Shown: in pieces, positions 7,105 to 16,941 of the stretch | How the letters are laid out: every line of letters starts with the position of its first letter | How positions within the stretch are numbered: the first letter of the stretch is position 1 | Assembly (NCBI RefSeq): GCF_000687875.1 | Contig: NZ_JHYG01000012.1 | Coordinates: 1 to 64,000 of the forward strand | Length of the DNA: 64,000 nucleotides | Reading direction: 5' to 3' | From: Acidocella facilis ATCC 35904 | GTDB taxonomy: Bacteria; Pseudomonadota; Alphaproteobacteria; Acetobacterales; Acetobacteraceae | Position numbers and translations under genes: made by a program | Notes under the pieces: model-generated | The model's database searches: none | What the model saw: the letters and a program-made list of their open reading frames with translations, nothing else | What the model was told of the DNA's origin: nothing

Positions 7105-7682
7105 AATATCTGCTTCTCGCCGCCTGCGCGGCCCTGATTCCCGGCCTCGCCGCCGCCGCCCCGGCCTTTCTGCCGACGCGCGATGTGCAGGTGGATTACA
7201 CCCTCTCAGGCACCGGCCAGGCGCCGCAGAATTACCAGCTCAGCTACAACGCCCAGCACCAGCTGGCGCGGGTGGACAGCCCGAACGGGTTTTTCGTGCT
7301 GGCGGATCTGCCGCGCGGCGAGGCGAAGCTGGTGGTGCCGGCCTTGCACGCCATTGTCAGCGCGCCGGATTTTTCGGCGCTGACCGCCGAGATCAGCCAG
7401 GCGGACGGGGCGAATTTCAGCCCGCTGGGGCAAGGGCATTATGCCGGGCTGGAATGCCGGAATTATCTGGTGACGGACCAGCACGGTTCCGCCACGGCGT
7501 GCCTGACGCGCGATGGGGTGGTTCTGCATTTTGTCGGGCATGATGCGCATGGCGGGGCGGATGTGACCGCGACCTCGGTGAATTTCGGGCCGCAGCCAGC
7601 GGACGGGTTTGTGCCGCCGCCCGGCTTCGCGCCGCTGAACTTGCCGCCGGGGGCGGTGGCGGCGCTGCTGCAGCAGCATTAG
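7101..7682 (+). CDS. periplasmic hypothetical protein
   Basis: 193 residues with a clear signal peptide (MKYLLLAACAALIPGLAAAA, cleavage near residue 20). The mature part looks like a beta-rich domain resembling DUF4412-type lipid-binding folds, with two cysteines (LECRNY, ATACLT) and a proline-rich C-terminus. I cannot assign a function. Its ATG overlaps the aat stop by 4 bases, and a cloverleaf-like repeat follows immediately as the likely transcript end. Confidence 0.75.
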   Translation: MKYLLLAACAALIPGLAAAAPAFLPTRDVQVDYTLSGTGQAPQNYQLSYNAQHQLARVDSPNGFFVLADLPRGEAKLVVPALHAIVSAPDFSALTAEISQADGANFSPLGQGHYAGLECRNYLVTDQHGSATACLTRDGVVLHFVGHDAHGGADVTATSVNFGPQPADGFVPPPGFAPLNLPPGAVAALLQQH

Positions 7683-7686
7683 TTGT

Positions 7687-7815
7687 AAAAGTTTTTGGTG
7701 CCGGTTTTTTCAAAAAGCGGCGAAAAACGTTTGGGGTGGTGGCAACGCCGTCGTCACCACCCCAAACGTTTCTGGGGACTCTTTGAAAAAAGTCCCCAGA
7801 CCCCCAAAAACTTTT
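7687..7815. repeat. cloverleaf-like palindromic repeat, copy 1 (bidirectional terminator candidate)
   Basis: Outer arms AAAAGTTTTTGG and CCAAAAACTTTT enclose three hairpins. The first is a GCCG/CGGC stem with T- and A-tracts. The second has arms AACGTTTGGGGTGGTG and CACCACCCCAAACGTT. The third has arms CTGGGGACT and AGTCCCCAG. It sits between convergent genes, and a second copy at 13224-13354 keeps the architecture with paired changes. A role as a two-way terminator or REP-like element is likely. Confidence 0.8.
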
Positions 7816-7822
7816 ATTAACT

Positions 7823-8596
7823 TTACGGCTTCAGCCGGTAGCCGGTGCGGAAAATCCACCAGATCGCCGCCAGGCACGCCGCCATGAAGCCCAGCGTGCA
7901 GGCCAGGCTGGTCATCACCCTTACATCCGCCGCGCCATAGAAGCTCCACCGAAACCCGCTGATCAGATACACCACCGGATTGAACAGATTGAGCGTGCGC
8001 CAGGGTTCGGGCAGCATGTCGATGGAATAGAAGGCCCCACCCAGGAAGGTGAGCGGGGTGACGATGATGGCGGGGATGATCGAGAGCTGTTCGAAATTGC
8101 GCGCCCAGATGCCGATGATGAAGCCGAACAGGCTGAAGGTGATCGAGGTGAGCAGCATGAACGCCACCATCCAGACCGGATGCAGGATTTGCAGCTTGAT
8201 GAAAAAGCTCGCGGTGATCAGGATGATCAGCCCCAGCAGCACGGATTTCGTCGCCGCGGCGCCGACATAGGCCGTCACCGTCTCGAAGGCCGAAAGCGGG
8301 GCCGAGAGGATTTCGAAAATCGCCTTGGTGAAGATCGGGAAATAGAAGCCGACCGAGGCGTTGGAGATGCTCTGCGTCAGCAGCGTCAGCATGATCAGGC
8401 CGGGGACGATGAAGGCGCCATAGCCCACACCCTGCACGCTGTGCATATGCGAGCCCACCGCCCCGCCGAAGACGACGAAATACAGGATGGTGGTGATTAC
8501 CGGGGTGGCGATGCTCTGCCAGAAGGTGCGGCGCATGCGCGCCATCTCGGCGCGATAGACTGTCCAAACGCCACGGGGGTTGAAGCGGGCATTCAT
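7823..8596 (-). CDS. ABC-2 type transporter permease (YadH-like)
   Basis: Membrane subunit of 257 residues with six predicted hydrophobic helices and the ABC-2 family layout. An N-terminal cytoplasmic segment ([23 protein letters not shown]) leads into the first helix, and [18 protein letters not shown] lies centrally. It partners the ATPase encoded just upstream, overlapping it by 4 bases, as in YadGH/NodIJ-type exporters. Cargo is unknown; relatives are linked to polysaccharide or drug export. Confidence 0.88.
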   Translation of the reverse strand: MNARFNPRGVWTVYRAEMARMRRTFWQSIATPVITTILYFVVFGGAVGSHMHSVQGVGYGAFIVPGLIMLTLLTQSISNASVGFYFPIFTKAIFEILSAPLSAFETVTAYVGAAATKSVLLGLIILITASFFIKLQILHPVWMVAFMLLTSITFSLFGFIIGIWARNFEQLSIIPAIIVTPLTFLGGAFYSIDMLPEPWRTLNLFNPVVYLISGFRWSFYGAADVRVMTSLACTLGFMAACLAAIWWIFRTGYRLKP

Positions 8597-9519
8597 GCTT
8601 TCTGCTCCACCAGAGTCAGGAAAATATCTTCAAGCGAGCTGCGGCCGGTTTCCAGATCGGTGAAATCCAGCCCCAGCTCGCCGAGGGCGCGCAGCAGATC
8701 CTGCACGCCGTTCTCGGTCGTGTTCGCGTCGAAATGATAGACCAGACAGCGCCCATCCTCCGCCAGCTCCAAATTCCAGCGGCTCAGGCTTGCGGGGATC
8801 TCGGCCAGAGGCCGCGCCAGCTCCAGCCTCAGCCGGCGCTTGCCGAAGCGGTGCATCAAGGCGGCGGTCTGCTCGACCAGAAGCAGCTTGCCATCGGCGA
8901 TGACGCCGACCCGGTCCGCCATCTCCTCGGCTTCCTGGATGTAATGGGTGGTGAGAATGATGGTGACACCGCGCTGGCGCAGGCTGCGCACCAGCACCCA
9001 CATGTCGCGGCGCAGATTCACATCCACCCCCGCCGTCGGCTCGTCCAGGAACAGCAGCTTGGGCTCATGCGCCAGCGCCTTGGCGATCATCACCCGGCGC
9101 TTCATGCCGCCGGAGAGCTCCAGGATGCGGGCATGGCGCTTGTCCCACAGCGTCAGGTCGCGCAGCAGCGTCTCGATGAAGCCGTTATCCGGCTTCAGCC
9201 CGAACAGGCCGCGGCTGAAGCGCACCGTGTCCCAGACCGTGGCGAAAATCTCCAGCGAGATATCCTGCGGCACCAGCCCGATGGCCGAGCGGGCGGCGCG
9301 GTACTCGCGGTTGATCTCGTGCCCGTCGATCCGCACCTCGCCGGCGCTGGCGCGCACCAGCCCGCAAATGATGCTGATCAGCGTCGTCTTGCCGGCGCCG
9401 TTGGGGCCGAGCAGGGCGAAAATCTCGCCCTTGGCGATGTCGAGATCGACCCCGTCCAAGGCGACGAACCCGGTATCGTAGGCCTTGCGCAGCCCCGAGA
9501 CGGTGATGATGGATGACAT
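8593..9519 (-). CDS. ABC-2 exporter ATPase (YadG-like)
   Basis: Cytoplasmic ATPase of 308 residues energising the adjacent permease. Walker [10 protein letters not shown] is at 38-46, the signature LSGGMKRR near 134 and Walker [13 protein letters not shown] follows. A C-terminal extension of about 80 residues carries the ASLEDIF-like end ([10 protein letters not shown]) usual for the YadG/CcmA group. First gene of a two-gene leftward operon; the region upstream contains a double-palindrome repeat at 9533-9625. Confidence 0.9.
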   Translation of the reverse strand: MSSIITVSGLRKAYDTGFVALDGVDLDIAKGEIFALLGPNGAGKTTLISIICGLVRASAGEVRIDGHEINREYRAARSAIGLVPQDISLEIFATVWDTVRFSRGLFGLKPDNGFIETLLRDLTLWDKRHARILELSGGMKRRVMIAKALAHEPKLLFLDEPTAGVDVNLRRDMWVLVRSLRQRGVTIILTTHYIQEAEEMADRVGVIADGKLLLVEQTAALMHRFGKRRLRLELARPLAEIPASLSRWNLELAEDGRCLVYHFDANTTENGVQDLLRALGELGLDFTDLETGRSSLEDIFLTLVEQKA

Positions 9520-9532
9520 GCGGCTCCCCGTT

Positions 9533-9625
9533 AGAGCAACATCCGGTCAAACGGAATCGTTTGATCGGATAAAGTTGCTCGCTAAACCAAAGCTGAGAGC
9601 ATCAAGCTCAAGGCTTGATGCTCTC
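9533..9625. repeat. double-palindrome intergenic repeat, copy 2 (inverted)
   Basis: The first hairpin has outer arms GAGCAAC (9534-9540) and GTTGCTC (9574-9580) with inner arms GGTCAAACG/CGTTTGATC. The second has arms AGAGCATCAAGC and GCTTGATGCTCT (to 9624). Read on the minus strand the order and the flanks match copy 1 at 5181-5284, while inner stems differ yet still pair. It lies just upstream of the YadG-like gene. Confidence 0.8.
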
Positions 9626-9736
9626 AGGCCGCGCCGATGGGTGACGCGGCGCCGTTTATATAGGGTGGCGCCGTCCATAAACACCCCGCATCGCGCAAAC
9701 CCGGCCGGGGCGATGGGGGGCCGTTGGCCCCGAAAT

Positions 9737-11410
9737 TTAAGCCAGGCGGGCCGTGGGGGTGATCTGCTTCGGGTCGGTGCGCAGCTCGATCAGCGCCGGC
9801 TTGCCGGCGGCCAGGGCCCGCGCGAAGGCGGCGGGGAAGGCGTCGGTTGCCTCCACCAGCTCGGCATGCGCGCCATAAGCCTTCGCCAGCGCCACGAAAT
9901 CCGGGTTGTGCAGATCGGTGGCGCTGACGCGGCCGGGATATTCGCGCTCCTGATGCATGCGGATGGTGCCCAGCATGTTGTTGTTCACCAGCAGCACGAT
10001 CAGCGGGGCGTTGAACTGCACCGCCGTCGCCAGCTCCTGCGCGTACATCATGAAGCAGCCATCGCCGGCGACACAGATGGAGATGCGGTCGCGGTCCTGC
10101 AGCTTCGCCGCCACCGCGGCGGGGAAGCCATAGCCCATGGCGCCGTTGGTGGGGGCCAGCGCCGTGCGCGGCTGCCGGTAGCGGTAATAGCGATGCACCC
10201 AGACGGTATAATTGCCCGCCCCGTTGGCGATGGTGGCGTTATCCGGCAGCGTTTGGTTGAGATGGCCGATCACCTGCGCCAGATCCACACCCTGGATCTC
10301 CGGATTGGGCTGCGGGGTGGAATGGGCGCGGTAATCCGCGTTCGCGGCCTGGGTCCAGCCCCCCCAGGGCACGCTGGCCGGGGCGGGCAATTCCGCCAGC
10401 GCCTTCGCCGCCAGGGAGAGCCCGGCCAGCACCGGCAGCTCCGCCTGATAGACCCGGCCCAGCTCCTGCGGGTCCGGATGGATATGAATCATTGGCTGCG
10501 CGGGCTTGGGGGATTGGATCAGCGTATAGCCGGCGGAGACCGTCTCCGAGAGGCGCGAGCCGATGACCAGCAGCAGATCGCTCTCCTGCACCCGCCTGGT
10601 GAGGGCCGGCGCGGTGCCGAGGCCGAGCTGGCCGGCATAATGCGGGTCGCGATTATCGAACAGATCCTGCCGGCGGAAAGAGGCAGCGACCGGCAGGTTG
10701 AACTTGTCCACGAAACGGGCGAGGGCCTTGCTGCCGGCCTCGTCCCAGCCGGTGCCGCCCAGGATCACCAGCGGTTGCTTCGCCTTGGCCAGCATCGCGC
10801 CGATCTCGGCGATCGCCGCCGCATCCAGGGCGGCATGGGCGATGCGCACGGCGGGCGCCGGGGACACGGCGGCGCTGGCAAACATCACATCCTCCGGCAG
10901 CGCCACCACCACCGGGCCGGGACGGCCGGACATCGCCACCGCGAAGGCGCGGGAGACGATTTCGGGGATGCGCGCGGCATCGTCGATCTCGGTGACCCAT
11001 TTGGCCACTTCGCCGCCGAACATCTGGCGGTAATCCATTTCCTGGAAGCCCTCGCGGCCCATCGCGGCGCGCTCCACCTGGCCGATGAACAGGATCATCG
11101 GGGTGGAATCCTGCCGTGCGGTATGCACGCCATTGGCGGCATGGGTCGCACCTGGGCCACGGGTGACGAAGCAGATGCCCGGCCGGCCGGTCAGCTTGCC
11201 ATAGGCGTCCGCCATGTTGGAGGCGGCACCCTCATGCCGGGTGACGATGGTGCGGATCTGGGGCGTGTCATAAAGCGCGTCCAGCACCGGCAGATAGCTC
11301 TCGCCCGGCACGCAATAGACCGTATCGACGCCATTGCGCCGCAGCGCATCGACCAGGATGAAGCCGCCATTGCGGGCCTGAATGGGCTGGGGGGTGAGGG
11401 TGTCAGGCAT
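9737..11410 (-). CDS. thiamine diphosphate-dependent enzyme, acetolactate synthase-like
   Basis: 557-residue member of the ThDP decarboxylase/synthase superfamily. The N-terminal PYR domain has the catalytic Glu37 in [13 protein letters not shown]. The ThDP/Mg motif runs from GDG (449-451) to NNN (476-478). It is closer to orphan IlvB/benzoylformate decarboxylase/sulfoacetaldehyde acetyltransferase-like proteins than to the biosynthetic enzyme, since no small subunit ilvN is nearby. I used the ATG at 11410; the frame extends to 11509 without support. It diverges from a ketoglutarate semialdehyde dehydrogenase, so a role in sugar-acid or 2-keto acid catabolism is inferred. Confidence 0.8.
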   Translation of the reverse strand: MPDTLTPQPIQARNGGFILVDALRRNGVDTVYCVPGESYLPVLDALYDTPQIRTIVTRHEGAASNMADAYGKLTGRPGICFVTRGPGATHAANGVHTARQDSTPMILFIGQVERAAMGREGFQEMDYRQMFGGEVAKWVTEIDDAARIPEIVSRAFAVAMSGRPGPVVVALPEDVMFASAAVSPAPAVRIAHAALDAAAIAEIGAMLAKAKQPLVILGGTGWDEAGSKALARFVDKFNLPVAASFRRQDLFDNRDPHYAGQLGLGTAPALTRRVQESDLLLVIGSRLSETVSAGYTLIQSPKPAQPMIHIHPDPQELGRVYQAELPVLAGLSLAAKALAELPAPASVPWGGWTQAANADYRAHSTPQPNPEIQGVDLAQVIGHLNQTLPDNATIANGAGNYTVWVHRYYRYRQPRTALAPTNGAMGYGFPAAVAAKLQDRDRISICVAGDGCFMMYAQELATAVQFNAPLIVLLVNNNMLGTIRMHQEREYPGRVSATDLHNPDFVALAKAYGAHAELVEATDAFPAAFARALAAGKPALIELRTDPKQITPTARLA

Positions 11411-11600
11411 CGCGCTTCGCTCCGGTTCGGGGTGAGATCGCGGCCGCCGCGCGGGCCGCGAGGAAAGACATGATGCGGACAGACGGCGCATGCCGCGAAT
11501 GGCGACCATTCAAACCAGCTATGAGCATAATGACAACCACAAGAAAACAGTCTTTTGCGCGGCGTTTTTGCGGGGTGTCGCCATGGCGCGCCCGATCAAA

Positions 11601-11616
11601 ATTGGTTATAATCAAT
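11601..11616. promoter_or_regulatory. candidate operator in divergent promoter region
   Basis: ATTGGTTATAATCAAT forms a near-perfect inverted repeat (ATTGGTT/AATCAAT, one mismatch) 34 bases before the dehydrogenase start. It lies between the divergent ThDP enzyme and dehydrogenase genes. The cognate regulator is unknown. Confidence 0.35.
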
Positions 11617-11649
11617 TACAAATTTTTAGACAACATTGAGGAACATGGC

Positions 11650-13224
11650 ATGGAACTGACCGGCGACTTACTGATCGGCGCGACCACCGCGCGCGGCACG
11701 GCACAGAGCTTCTCCGGGGTGGATGCCAGCAGCGGCGCGGTGCTGGCGCCCGCTTATGGCGGTGCCACGCCAGAGGATGTGGCCCGCGCCTGCGCGCTGG
11801 CGCAAGCGGCCTTCGCCCCCTACCGTGCCACCAGCCCGCAAGCCCGCGCCGCGTTTCTGGAGCTGGCGGCGGCGAAGATCGACGCGCTGGGCGATACGCT
11901 GACGGACCGCGCCTGCGCCGAGACCGGCCTGCCGCGGGCGCGCATCGAGGGCGAGCGCGGCCGCACCGTCGGCCAGCTGCGGCTCTTCGCCAAGGAGGTG
12001 CTGGAGGGCGGCTGGCAGGATGTGCGGATCGACCCGGCTCTGCCCGAGCGCAAGCCGCTGCCCCGGCCGGATCTACGGTTGCGGATGATCCCGCTTGGGC
12101 CGGTGGCGGTGTTCGGCGCCTCCAATTTCCCGCTGGCCTTCTCGGTGGCGGGAGGTGACACCGCCTCGGCTCTGGCCGCCGGCTGCCCGGTGGTGGTGAA
12201 GGCGCATCCGGCGCATCCCGGCACCTCGGAGCTGGTCGGCCGCGCCATCCAGGCGGCGGTGAAGGAGGCCGGGCTGCATGAGGGCGTGTTCTCGCTGCTG
12301 TTCGGCGTCGGCGATGCGCTGGGCCAGGCGCTGGTGAGCGATGCGCGGATCAAGGCGGTGGGCTTCACCGGCTCGCGCGGCGGCGGGCTGGCTTTGGGCA
12401 AGCTGGCGGCGGCGCGCCAGGAGCCGATCCCGGTTTACGCGGAGATGAGCAGCATCAACCCCGTGCTGCTCCTCCCCGGCGCGCTGGCGGCCAATGGCGC
12501 GGCGCTGGGCAGTGCCTTTGCCGGCTCGCTAACCATGGGGGCGGGGCAGTTCTGCACCAATCCCGGCCTGCTGCTGGCCACCCCCGGGCCCGGTCTGGAG
12601 GATTTCGTGGCCGCCGCCAGCGCCGCCATCAACGCCGCCCCGGCCGCGACCATGCTGCATAAGGGCATTCTGGCGGCGTATGAAAAAGGCGTCGCCCATC
12701 ATGCGGCGACGGCGGGGGTGGAGCGGCTCGCCGCCGGGCAGACCGGCGCCAATGCCGCGCAGCCGGTGTTCTTCCGCACCAAGGCGGAAAATTTCATCGC
12801 CAACCCCAACCTCGCCGACGAGATTTTCGGCGCCGCCGGGTTGCTGGTGGAAGGGACGGATGATGAGGCGCTGGCGGCTTTGCTGCGCGGGCTGGAAGGC
12901 CAGCTCACCATCACCGTGCACATGACCGAGGCGGACGAGGCTTTGTTCGCCAGGCTGCTGCCGCTGCTGGAGGAAAAAGCTGGGCGGATTCTGGTGAATG
13001 GCTGGCCGACCGGGGTGGAGGTCTGCCACGCCATGGTGCATGGCGGGCCCTTCCCCGCCACCTCGGACGCGCGCACCACCTCCGTCGGCACGCTGGCGAT
13101 CCGGCGGTTCCTACGGCCGGTCTGTTATCAGAATGTCGCGGAAAAGCTGCTGCCGGAAGCGGTGCGGGATGCGAATCCGTACGGGATCGCGCGGCGGATG
13201 GATGGCACGCTGACGCTGGCGTAA
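11650..13224 (+). CDS. 2,5-dioxovalerate (alpha-ketoglutarate semialdehyde) dehydrogenase
   Basis: NAD(P)-dependent aldehyde dehydrogenase of 524 residues that would oxidise 2,5-dioxopentanoate to 2-oxoglutarate, the last step of oxidative pentose, glucarate and hydroxyproline catabolism. Catalytic residues fall at Asn159 (GASNFPLAF), Glu265 (YAEMSSINP) and Cys302 ([10 protein letters not shown]); the last context is typical of this subfamily. I chose ATG 11650, preceded by a TTGAGGAAC ribosome site. KdgD, encoded at 23680, makes exactly this substrate, so the two probably cooperate. It ends at a cloverleaf-like repeat. Confidence 0.9.
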   Translation: MELTGDLLIGATTARGTAQSFSGVDASSGAVLAPAYGGATPEDVARACALAQAAFAPYRATSPQARAAFLELAAAKIDALGDTLTDRACAETGLPRARIEGERGRTVGQLRLFAKEVLEGGWQDVRIDPALPERKPLPRPDLRLRMIPLGPVAVFGASNFPLAFSVAGGDTASALAAGCPVVVKAHPAHPGTSELVGRAIQAAVKEAGLHEGVFSLLFGVGDALGQALVSDARIKAVGFTGSRGGGLALGKLAAARQEPIPVYAEMSSINPVLLLPGALAANGAALGSAFAGSLTMGAGQFCTNPGLLLATPGPGLEDFVAAASAAINAAPAATMLHKGILAAYEKGVAHHAATAGVERLAAGQTGANAAQPVFFRTKAENFIANPNLADEIFGAAGLLVEGTDDEALAALLRGLEGQLTITVHMTEADEALFARLLPLLEEKAGRILVNGWPTGVEVCHAMVHGGPFPATSDARTTSVGTLAIRRFLRPVCYQNVAEKLLPEAVRDANPYGIARRMDGTLTLA

Positions 13225-13354
13225 AAAGTTTTTTGGTGCCGCTTTTTTTCAAAAAAGCGGCGAAAACGTCTGGGGTGGTGGCAGAGACGTTGCCACCACC
13301 CCAGACGTTCGTGGGAACTTTTTGAAAAAAGTTCCCACAACCTCAAAAACTTTT
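13224..13354. repeat. cloverleaf-like palindromic repeat, copy 2 (bidirectional terminator candidate)
   Basis: Same plan as 7687-7815. Outer arms are AAAAAGTTTT and AAAACTTTT. Inside are a GCCGC/GCGGC hairpin with T/A tracts, a hairpin AACGTCTGGGGTGGTG with its exact complement, and a hairpin GTGGGAACTT/AAGTTCCCAC. It lies between convergent genes. Several stem positions differ from copy 1 on both sides, preserving pairing. Confidence 0.8.
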
Positions 13355-13359
13355 GAGAC

Positions 13360-14787
13360 TTAAGGCATCATTGGCGGCACGAAGGTCAGCGTCTGCGCGA
13401 ACAGCCAGAGCATGAACAGCACCAGCGGCACATGCACGATCAGCTGCAGGAAGGTGAAGCCGACAATGTCCCGCGCCTTCAAGGACAGCACGCCCAGCAG
13501 CGGCAGCATCCAGAACGGGTTGATCAGGTTCGGCAGCGCCTCCGCGGCGTTATAGACCTGCACCGCCCAGCCCAGATGCACCTTCAGATCCGCCGCCGCC
13601 TTCATCACATAGGGCGCCTCGATGATCCATTTGCCGCCGCCCGAGGGCACGAAGAAGCCGAGAATGGCGGAGTAGGCGCCCATCACCACTGGGAAGGAGC
13701 CCGTGGTCGTCGCCGCCACGAAGCCATGCGCGATCAGCTCGGCCAGGCTATGCCCGCCGGCCCCCTTGGCGGTGGTCATGATCGCGGCGATGGCGCCGTA
13801 AAGCGGGAACTGGATCAGCACCCCGGTCGTCGCCGGCACCGCTTTCGCCACCGCGTTGAGGAAAGCTTTCGGGCGCCAATGCAGCAGCAGCCCGGCCATC
13901 AGGAAGATCAGGTTATAGGTGTTGAGATTGGCGATGGCATTGGCGCCATGGGCGGCGAATTGCTGCCAGCCCCAGCCGGCGGCCATCAGCACCACCAGAA
14001 TGGTGATCAGAGGTGAATATTCCAGCCACTCGCCCGGCCGGGTGCGCGGCGGCAGCACCGGCACCGCGAGCCCCGGCTCGATGCCCAGCTGCTCGGCGGT
14101 GACGGCCTTGTCGCCGGTCGGGGTGGAGAAACGGCAGATCAGCACCGAGACCACCACCAGCACCGCCGCCATGGTCATTGACTGCCAGAGGAAGATGGTC
14201 TGGGTGAAGGGCAGCACGCCGGTGATCGCCAGCAGCGGCTTCGGCAGGCTGGCCGGGTTGGCCTGCAGCTGCGCCGCCGAGGAGGTGAGGCCCAGCGCCC
14301 AGGTCGCGCCCAGGCCGAGATAGCCCGCCGCCCCCGCGGCGCGATAATCCATCCGCAAATCGCCGCGGGCCGCCATCGCCCGCGCCAGCAGCCCGCTGAA
14401 CACCAGGCTGAGGCCCCAATTGAGGAAGGAGGTGCCCATGCTGATGAAGGCGATGAAGGCCACCGCCCCCGGCCCGCTGCGCGGCAGGCTGGCCAGCCAG
14501 TTGATCAGCCGCGCCGCCGGGGCGGAGGTGGCGATGACGTAGCCGGTGATGACGATGAACGCCATCTGCATCGAGAACACGATGAAGCTCCAGAACCCGT
14601 CGCCAAAAGCCCCTACCACCGCCACCGGCTTGGCGCCGATCAGCAATGCCGCGCCGGCCACCACGATCAACGCCAGCGCGGCGAAGATATAAGCGTCCGG
14701 AAACCAATATTCCGCCCAGCTGGTGAAGCGCAGGGCGAGGCTGGCGGCCAGCCCCGTGCGTTGTGTCTCGTCTTTGCTCGCGCTCAT
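13360..14787 (-). CDS. short-chain fatty acid transporter (AtoE family)
   Basis: Inner-membrane carrier of 475 residues with about 12 hydrophobic segments, matching the short-chain fatty acid transporter family. Landmarks are AEYWFPDAYIFAALAL near the N-terminus, GTSFLNWGLSLVFSGLLAR, and the conserved FVPSGGGKWIIEAPYV in the C-terminal half. It would import acetoacetate, butyrate or similar acids. It is a single leftward gene, convergent with the semialdehyde dehydrogenase. The presence of an ScfR-type fatty-acyl regulator at 3.4 kb makes a regulatory link conceivable, but nothing in the sequence proves it. Confidence 0.9.
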   Translation of the reverse strand: MSASKDETQRTGLAASLALRFTSWAEYWFPDAYIFAALALIVVAGAALLIGAKPVAVVGAFGDGFWSFIVFSMQMAFIVITGYVIATSAPAARLINWLASLPRSGPGAVAFIAFISMGTSFLNWGLSLVFSGLLARAMAARGDLRMDYRAAGAAGYLGLGATWALGLTSSAAQLQANPASLPKPLLAITGVLPFTQTIFLWQSMTMAAVLVVVSVLICRFSTPTGDKAVTAEQLGIEPGLAVPVLPPRTRPGEWLEYSPLITILVVLMAAGWGWQQFAAHGANAIANLNTYNLIFLMAGLLLHWRPKAFLNAVAKAVPATTGVLIQFPLYGAIAAIMTTAKGAGGHSLAELIAHGFVAATTTGSFPVVMGAYSAILGFFVPSGGGKWIIEAPYVMKAAADLKVHLGWAVQVYNAAEALPNLINPFWMLPLLGVLSLKARDIVGFTFLQLIVHVPLVLFMLWLFAQTLTFVPPMMP

Positions 14788-15071
14788 CTTTATCCCGTTC
14801 TTTGTTATCGTTCAGTCCCCAGACGGCAGGCGCTTTTTGCGGCGCCGGCCGGCGCTCTATACGCGCGGATCGCGGCGTTTAGATCACGCGCGCCGCACCG
14901 CCCTATATATGAACACCCGGCCGCACGCCGTCACCAGCCCCTCTGTCTCCGGCATATTGGGCTTGAAACCGCCGGTCAGATCAAGATGCGCGCCAGGGTG
15001 CGGCCCATCCACCCGGATTGGCCGTTCACGAGGATGCTGAGTTTTATGGCGAAGGGGGGGGGAAGGCGCGC
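14788..15071. other. intergenic, no supported gene
   Basis: 284 bases between the AtoE gene and the ABC ATPase gene, containing presumably the AtoE promoter. Several short frames run through it but none has a start with a ribosome site. A 9-G run lies at 15053-15062 just beyond the ATPase stop codon. Confidence 0.5.
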
Positions 15072-16118
15072 TCAGCCGAGCCGCACGCCGCTCTCGGGAT
15101 CGAACAGGAAGGCCTTGCCGGGGGCGACACCCAGCCGCAGCGTCTCGCCCATTTGCGGCCTGGTATCCGGCGCCACCCGGGCAATGCAGCGCACCGCGCC
15201 GACGTTGAAATGCACCAGCGTATCCGCCCCCAGCGGCTCGACCAGCAGGATTTGCGCCGCCAGCCCGCCCTCACCCGCCGGCTCGAAATGCTCCGGGCGG
15301 ATGCCCAGCACCGCCGGGCCGCGCCGCGTGGTGAGCACCGGCAATAATGTGCCATCCTCCAGCCGCGCGCCGCCCGCCTCCAGCGTCACCGGCAGGAAAT
15401 TCATCGAAGGCGAGCCGATGAAACCGGCGACGAAGCGGTTGGCGGGGGTGCTGTAGATCTGCTCAGGCGTGCCGACCTGCTGGATGACGCCGCCGCGCAG
15501 CACCACGATGCGGTCCGCCATCGTCATCGCTTCCACCTGGTCGTGGGTGACGAAGACCATGGTGGTTTGCAGACGCTGTGACAGCGCCTTGATCTCGCCG
15601 CGCACCTGGCCGCGCAGCTGGGCGTCGAGATTGGAGAGCGGCTCGTCGAACAGAAAGACCTGCGGGTCGCGCACCACGGCGCGGCCCATGGCGACACGCT
15701 GGCGCTGCCCGCCGGAGAGATCGCGCGGGCGGCGCTTGAGCAACGGCTCGATCTCCAGCATCCGCGCCGCCGCCAGCACCCGCGTTTCGATATCCGCCTT
15801 CGCCGCGTGGCGCATTTCCAGCCCGAAGGCCATGTTCTGATAGACCGTCATATGCGGGTAGAGCGCGTAATCCTGGAACACCATGGCGATGTCGCGCTGC
15901 GCCGGGGTGAGGTCGTTCACCCGGCGATCGCCGATGAACAGATCGCCCTCGGTGATCGGCTCCAGCCCGGCGATGATGCGCAGCAGCGTGGATTTGCCGC
16001 AGCCCGAGGGGCCGACAAACACCATGAATTCATGATCGTTGATTTCGAGATCCAGCGAGGGGATCACATCATGCGTGCCGAACCGCTTGCGCAGACCCTG
16101 CAATCTTACCGAAGCCAT
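15072..16118 (-). CDS. sugar ABC transporter ATPase (UgpC/MalK type)
   Basis: 348-residue CUT1-type import ATPase. Walker A GPSGCGKST is at 36-44, the signature LSGGQRQR near 133, then Walker B VFLFDEPLSNLDA. A C-terminal TOBE/MalK regulatory domain starts at about 240 (GIRPEHFEPA). It is the last gene of a five-gene leftward operon (binding protein, SDR, two permeases, ATPase). The cargo should be a sugar or polyol used by the divergent aldolase/kinase genes; that is inference from context. Confidence 0.92.
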   Translation of the reverse strand: MASVRLQGLRKRFGTHDVIPSLDLEINDHEFMVFVGPSGCGKSTLLRIIAGLEPITEGDLFIGDRRVNDLTPAQRDIAMVFQDYALYPHMTVYQNMAFGLEMRHAAKADIETRVLAAARMLEIEPLLKRRPRDLSGGQRQRVAMGRAVVRDPQVFLFDEPLSNLDAQLRGQVRGEIKALSQRLQTTMVFVTHDQVEAMTMADRIVVLRGGVIQQVGTPEQIYSTPANRFVAGFIGSPSMNFLPVTLEAGGARLEDGTLLPVLTTRRGPAVLGIRPEHFEPAGEGGLAAQILLVEPLGADTLVHFNVGAVRCIARVAPDTRPQMGETLRLGVAPGKAFLFDPESGVRLG

Positions 16119-16121
16119 GCC

Positions 16122-16934
16122 TTACCCCTTCACTGCGCCAAGAGTGAGCCCCGCGACCAGCCAGCGCTGCACGGCGATGGCGAGCACCAGAGGCGGCAGC
16201 GCGATCAATGTCGCCGCCGCCATCAGCCCGCCCCAATCGGTCGAGCCCTCGCCGATATAGTTGAACGCCGCCACCACCAGCGGCTTGGTGCCTTCATCCG
16301 AGAGCACCAGCGCGAACAGGAAATAATTCCAGGAAAATACGAAGCCGAGAATGGTGGCGATGACCAGACCGGACGAGACCAAAGGCAGCGCCACCCGCCA
16401 GAGGCTGCGCAGCACCCCGCACCCATCCACCAGCGCCGCCTCCAGAATGCTGCGCGGAATTGCATCGAAAGCCGGCAGCAGCACCCAGATCACGATCGGC
16501 AAGGTGATCGCCGCTTGCGTGAGGATCAACGCCGCGTAGGTGCCAACCAGCCCCAGTGCCTTGAACACCACATACCAGGGCACCAGGAACAAGGTGCCCG
16601 GCGCCATGCGCGCGGAGAGCGTCACCAAAGCCGGCCAGCTGGAGCGCGTGACCGAGGCCGCGTAGGCGGCAGGGATGCCCAGCGCCAGCCCCAAGATCGT
16701 CGAAGCGCCGCTTTCGATCAGCGAATTGCGCGCATAGGCGAAAAAAGGCGTGGTCTCCAGCAGATGGGTGTAATTCTCCAGCGTCGGCTTGAACAGGAAG
16801 CTCGGCGGGTAGGCGGTGACATCGGCCGAGGATTTCAGTGAGGACATCACCATCCAGACGATCGGAAACAGGATGCCCAGCGCCACCACGACCAGCTGCG
16901 CCACCACCAATATATGCAGGATGCGCTTGTTCAT
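16122..16934 (-). CDS. sugar ABC transporter permease (MalG/UgpE type)
   Basis: Inner-membrane permease of 270 residues with six hydrophobic helices and the CUT1 coupling motif EAALVDGCGVLRSLWRVALP (EAA loop) that docks the ATPase. Only 3 bases separate it from the ATPase gene and 7 from the other permease, so all are co-transcribed. The N-terminus LFPIVWMVMSSLKSS is typical of MalG-like subunits. Confidence 0.92.
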   Translation of the reverse strand: MNKRILHILVVAQLVVVALGILFPIVWMVMSSLKSSADVTAYPPSFLFKPTLENYTHLLETTPFFAYARNSLIESGASTILGLALGIPAAYAASVTRSSWPALVTLSARMAPGTLFLVPWYVVFKALGLVGTYAALILTQAAITLPIVIWVLLPAFDAIPRSILEAALVDGCGVLRSLWRVALPLVSSGLVIATILGFVFSWNYFLFALVLSDEGTKPLVVAAFNYIGEGSTDWGGLMAAATLIALPPLVLAIAVQRWLVAGLTLGAVKG

Positions 16935-16941
16935 CGCCGCC

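Noticed and set aside
14981-15049. Minus-strand stretch reading ILVNGQSGWMGRTLAR, like the N-terminus of a dihydrodipicolinate reductase
   Set aside because: Only about 20 codons, no start codon, ends at a stop, and another frame is open through the same bases; chance resemblance cannot be excluded.
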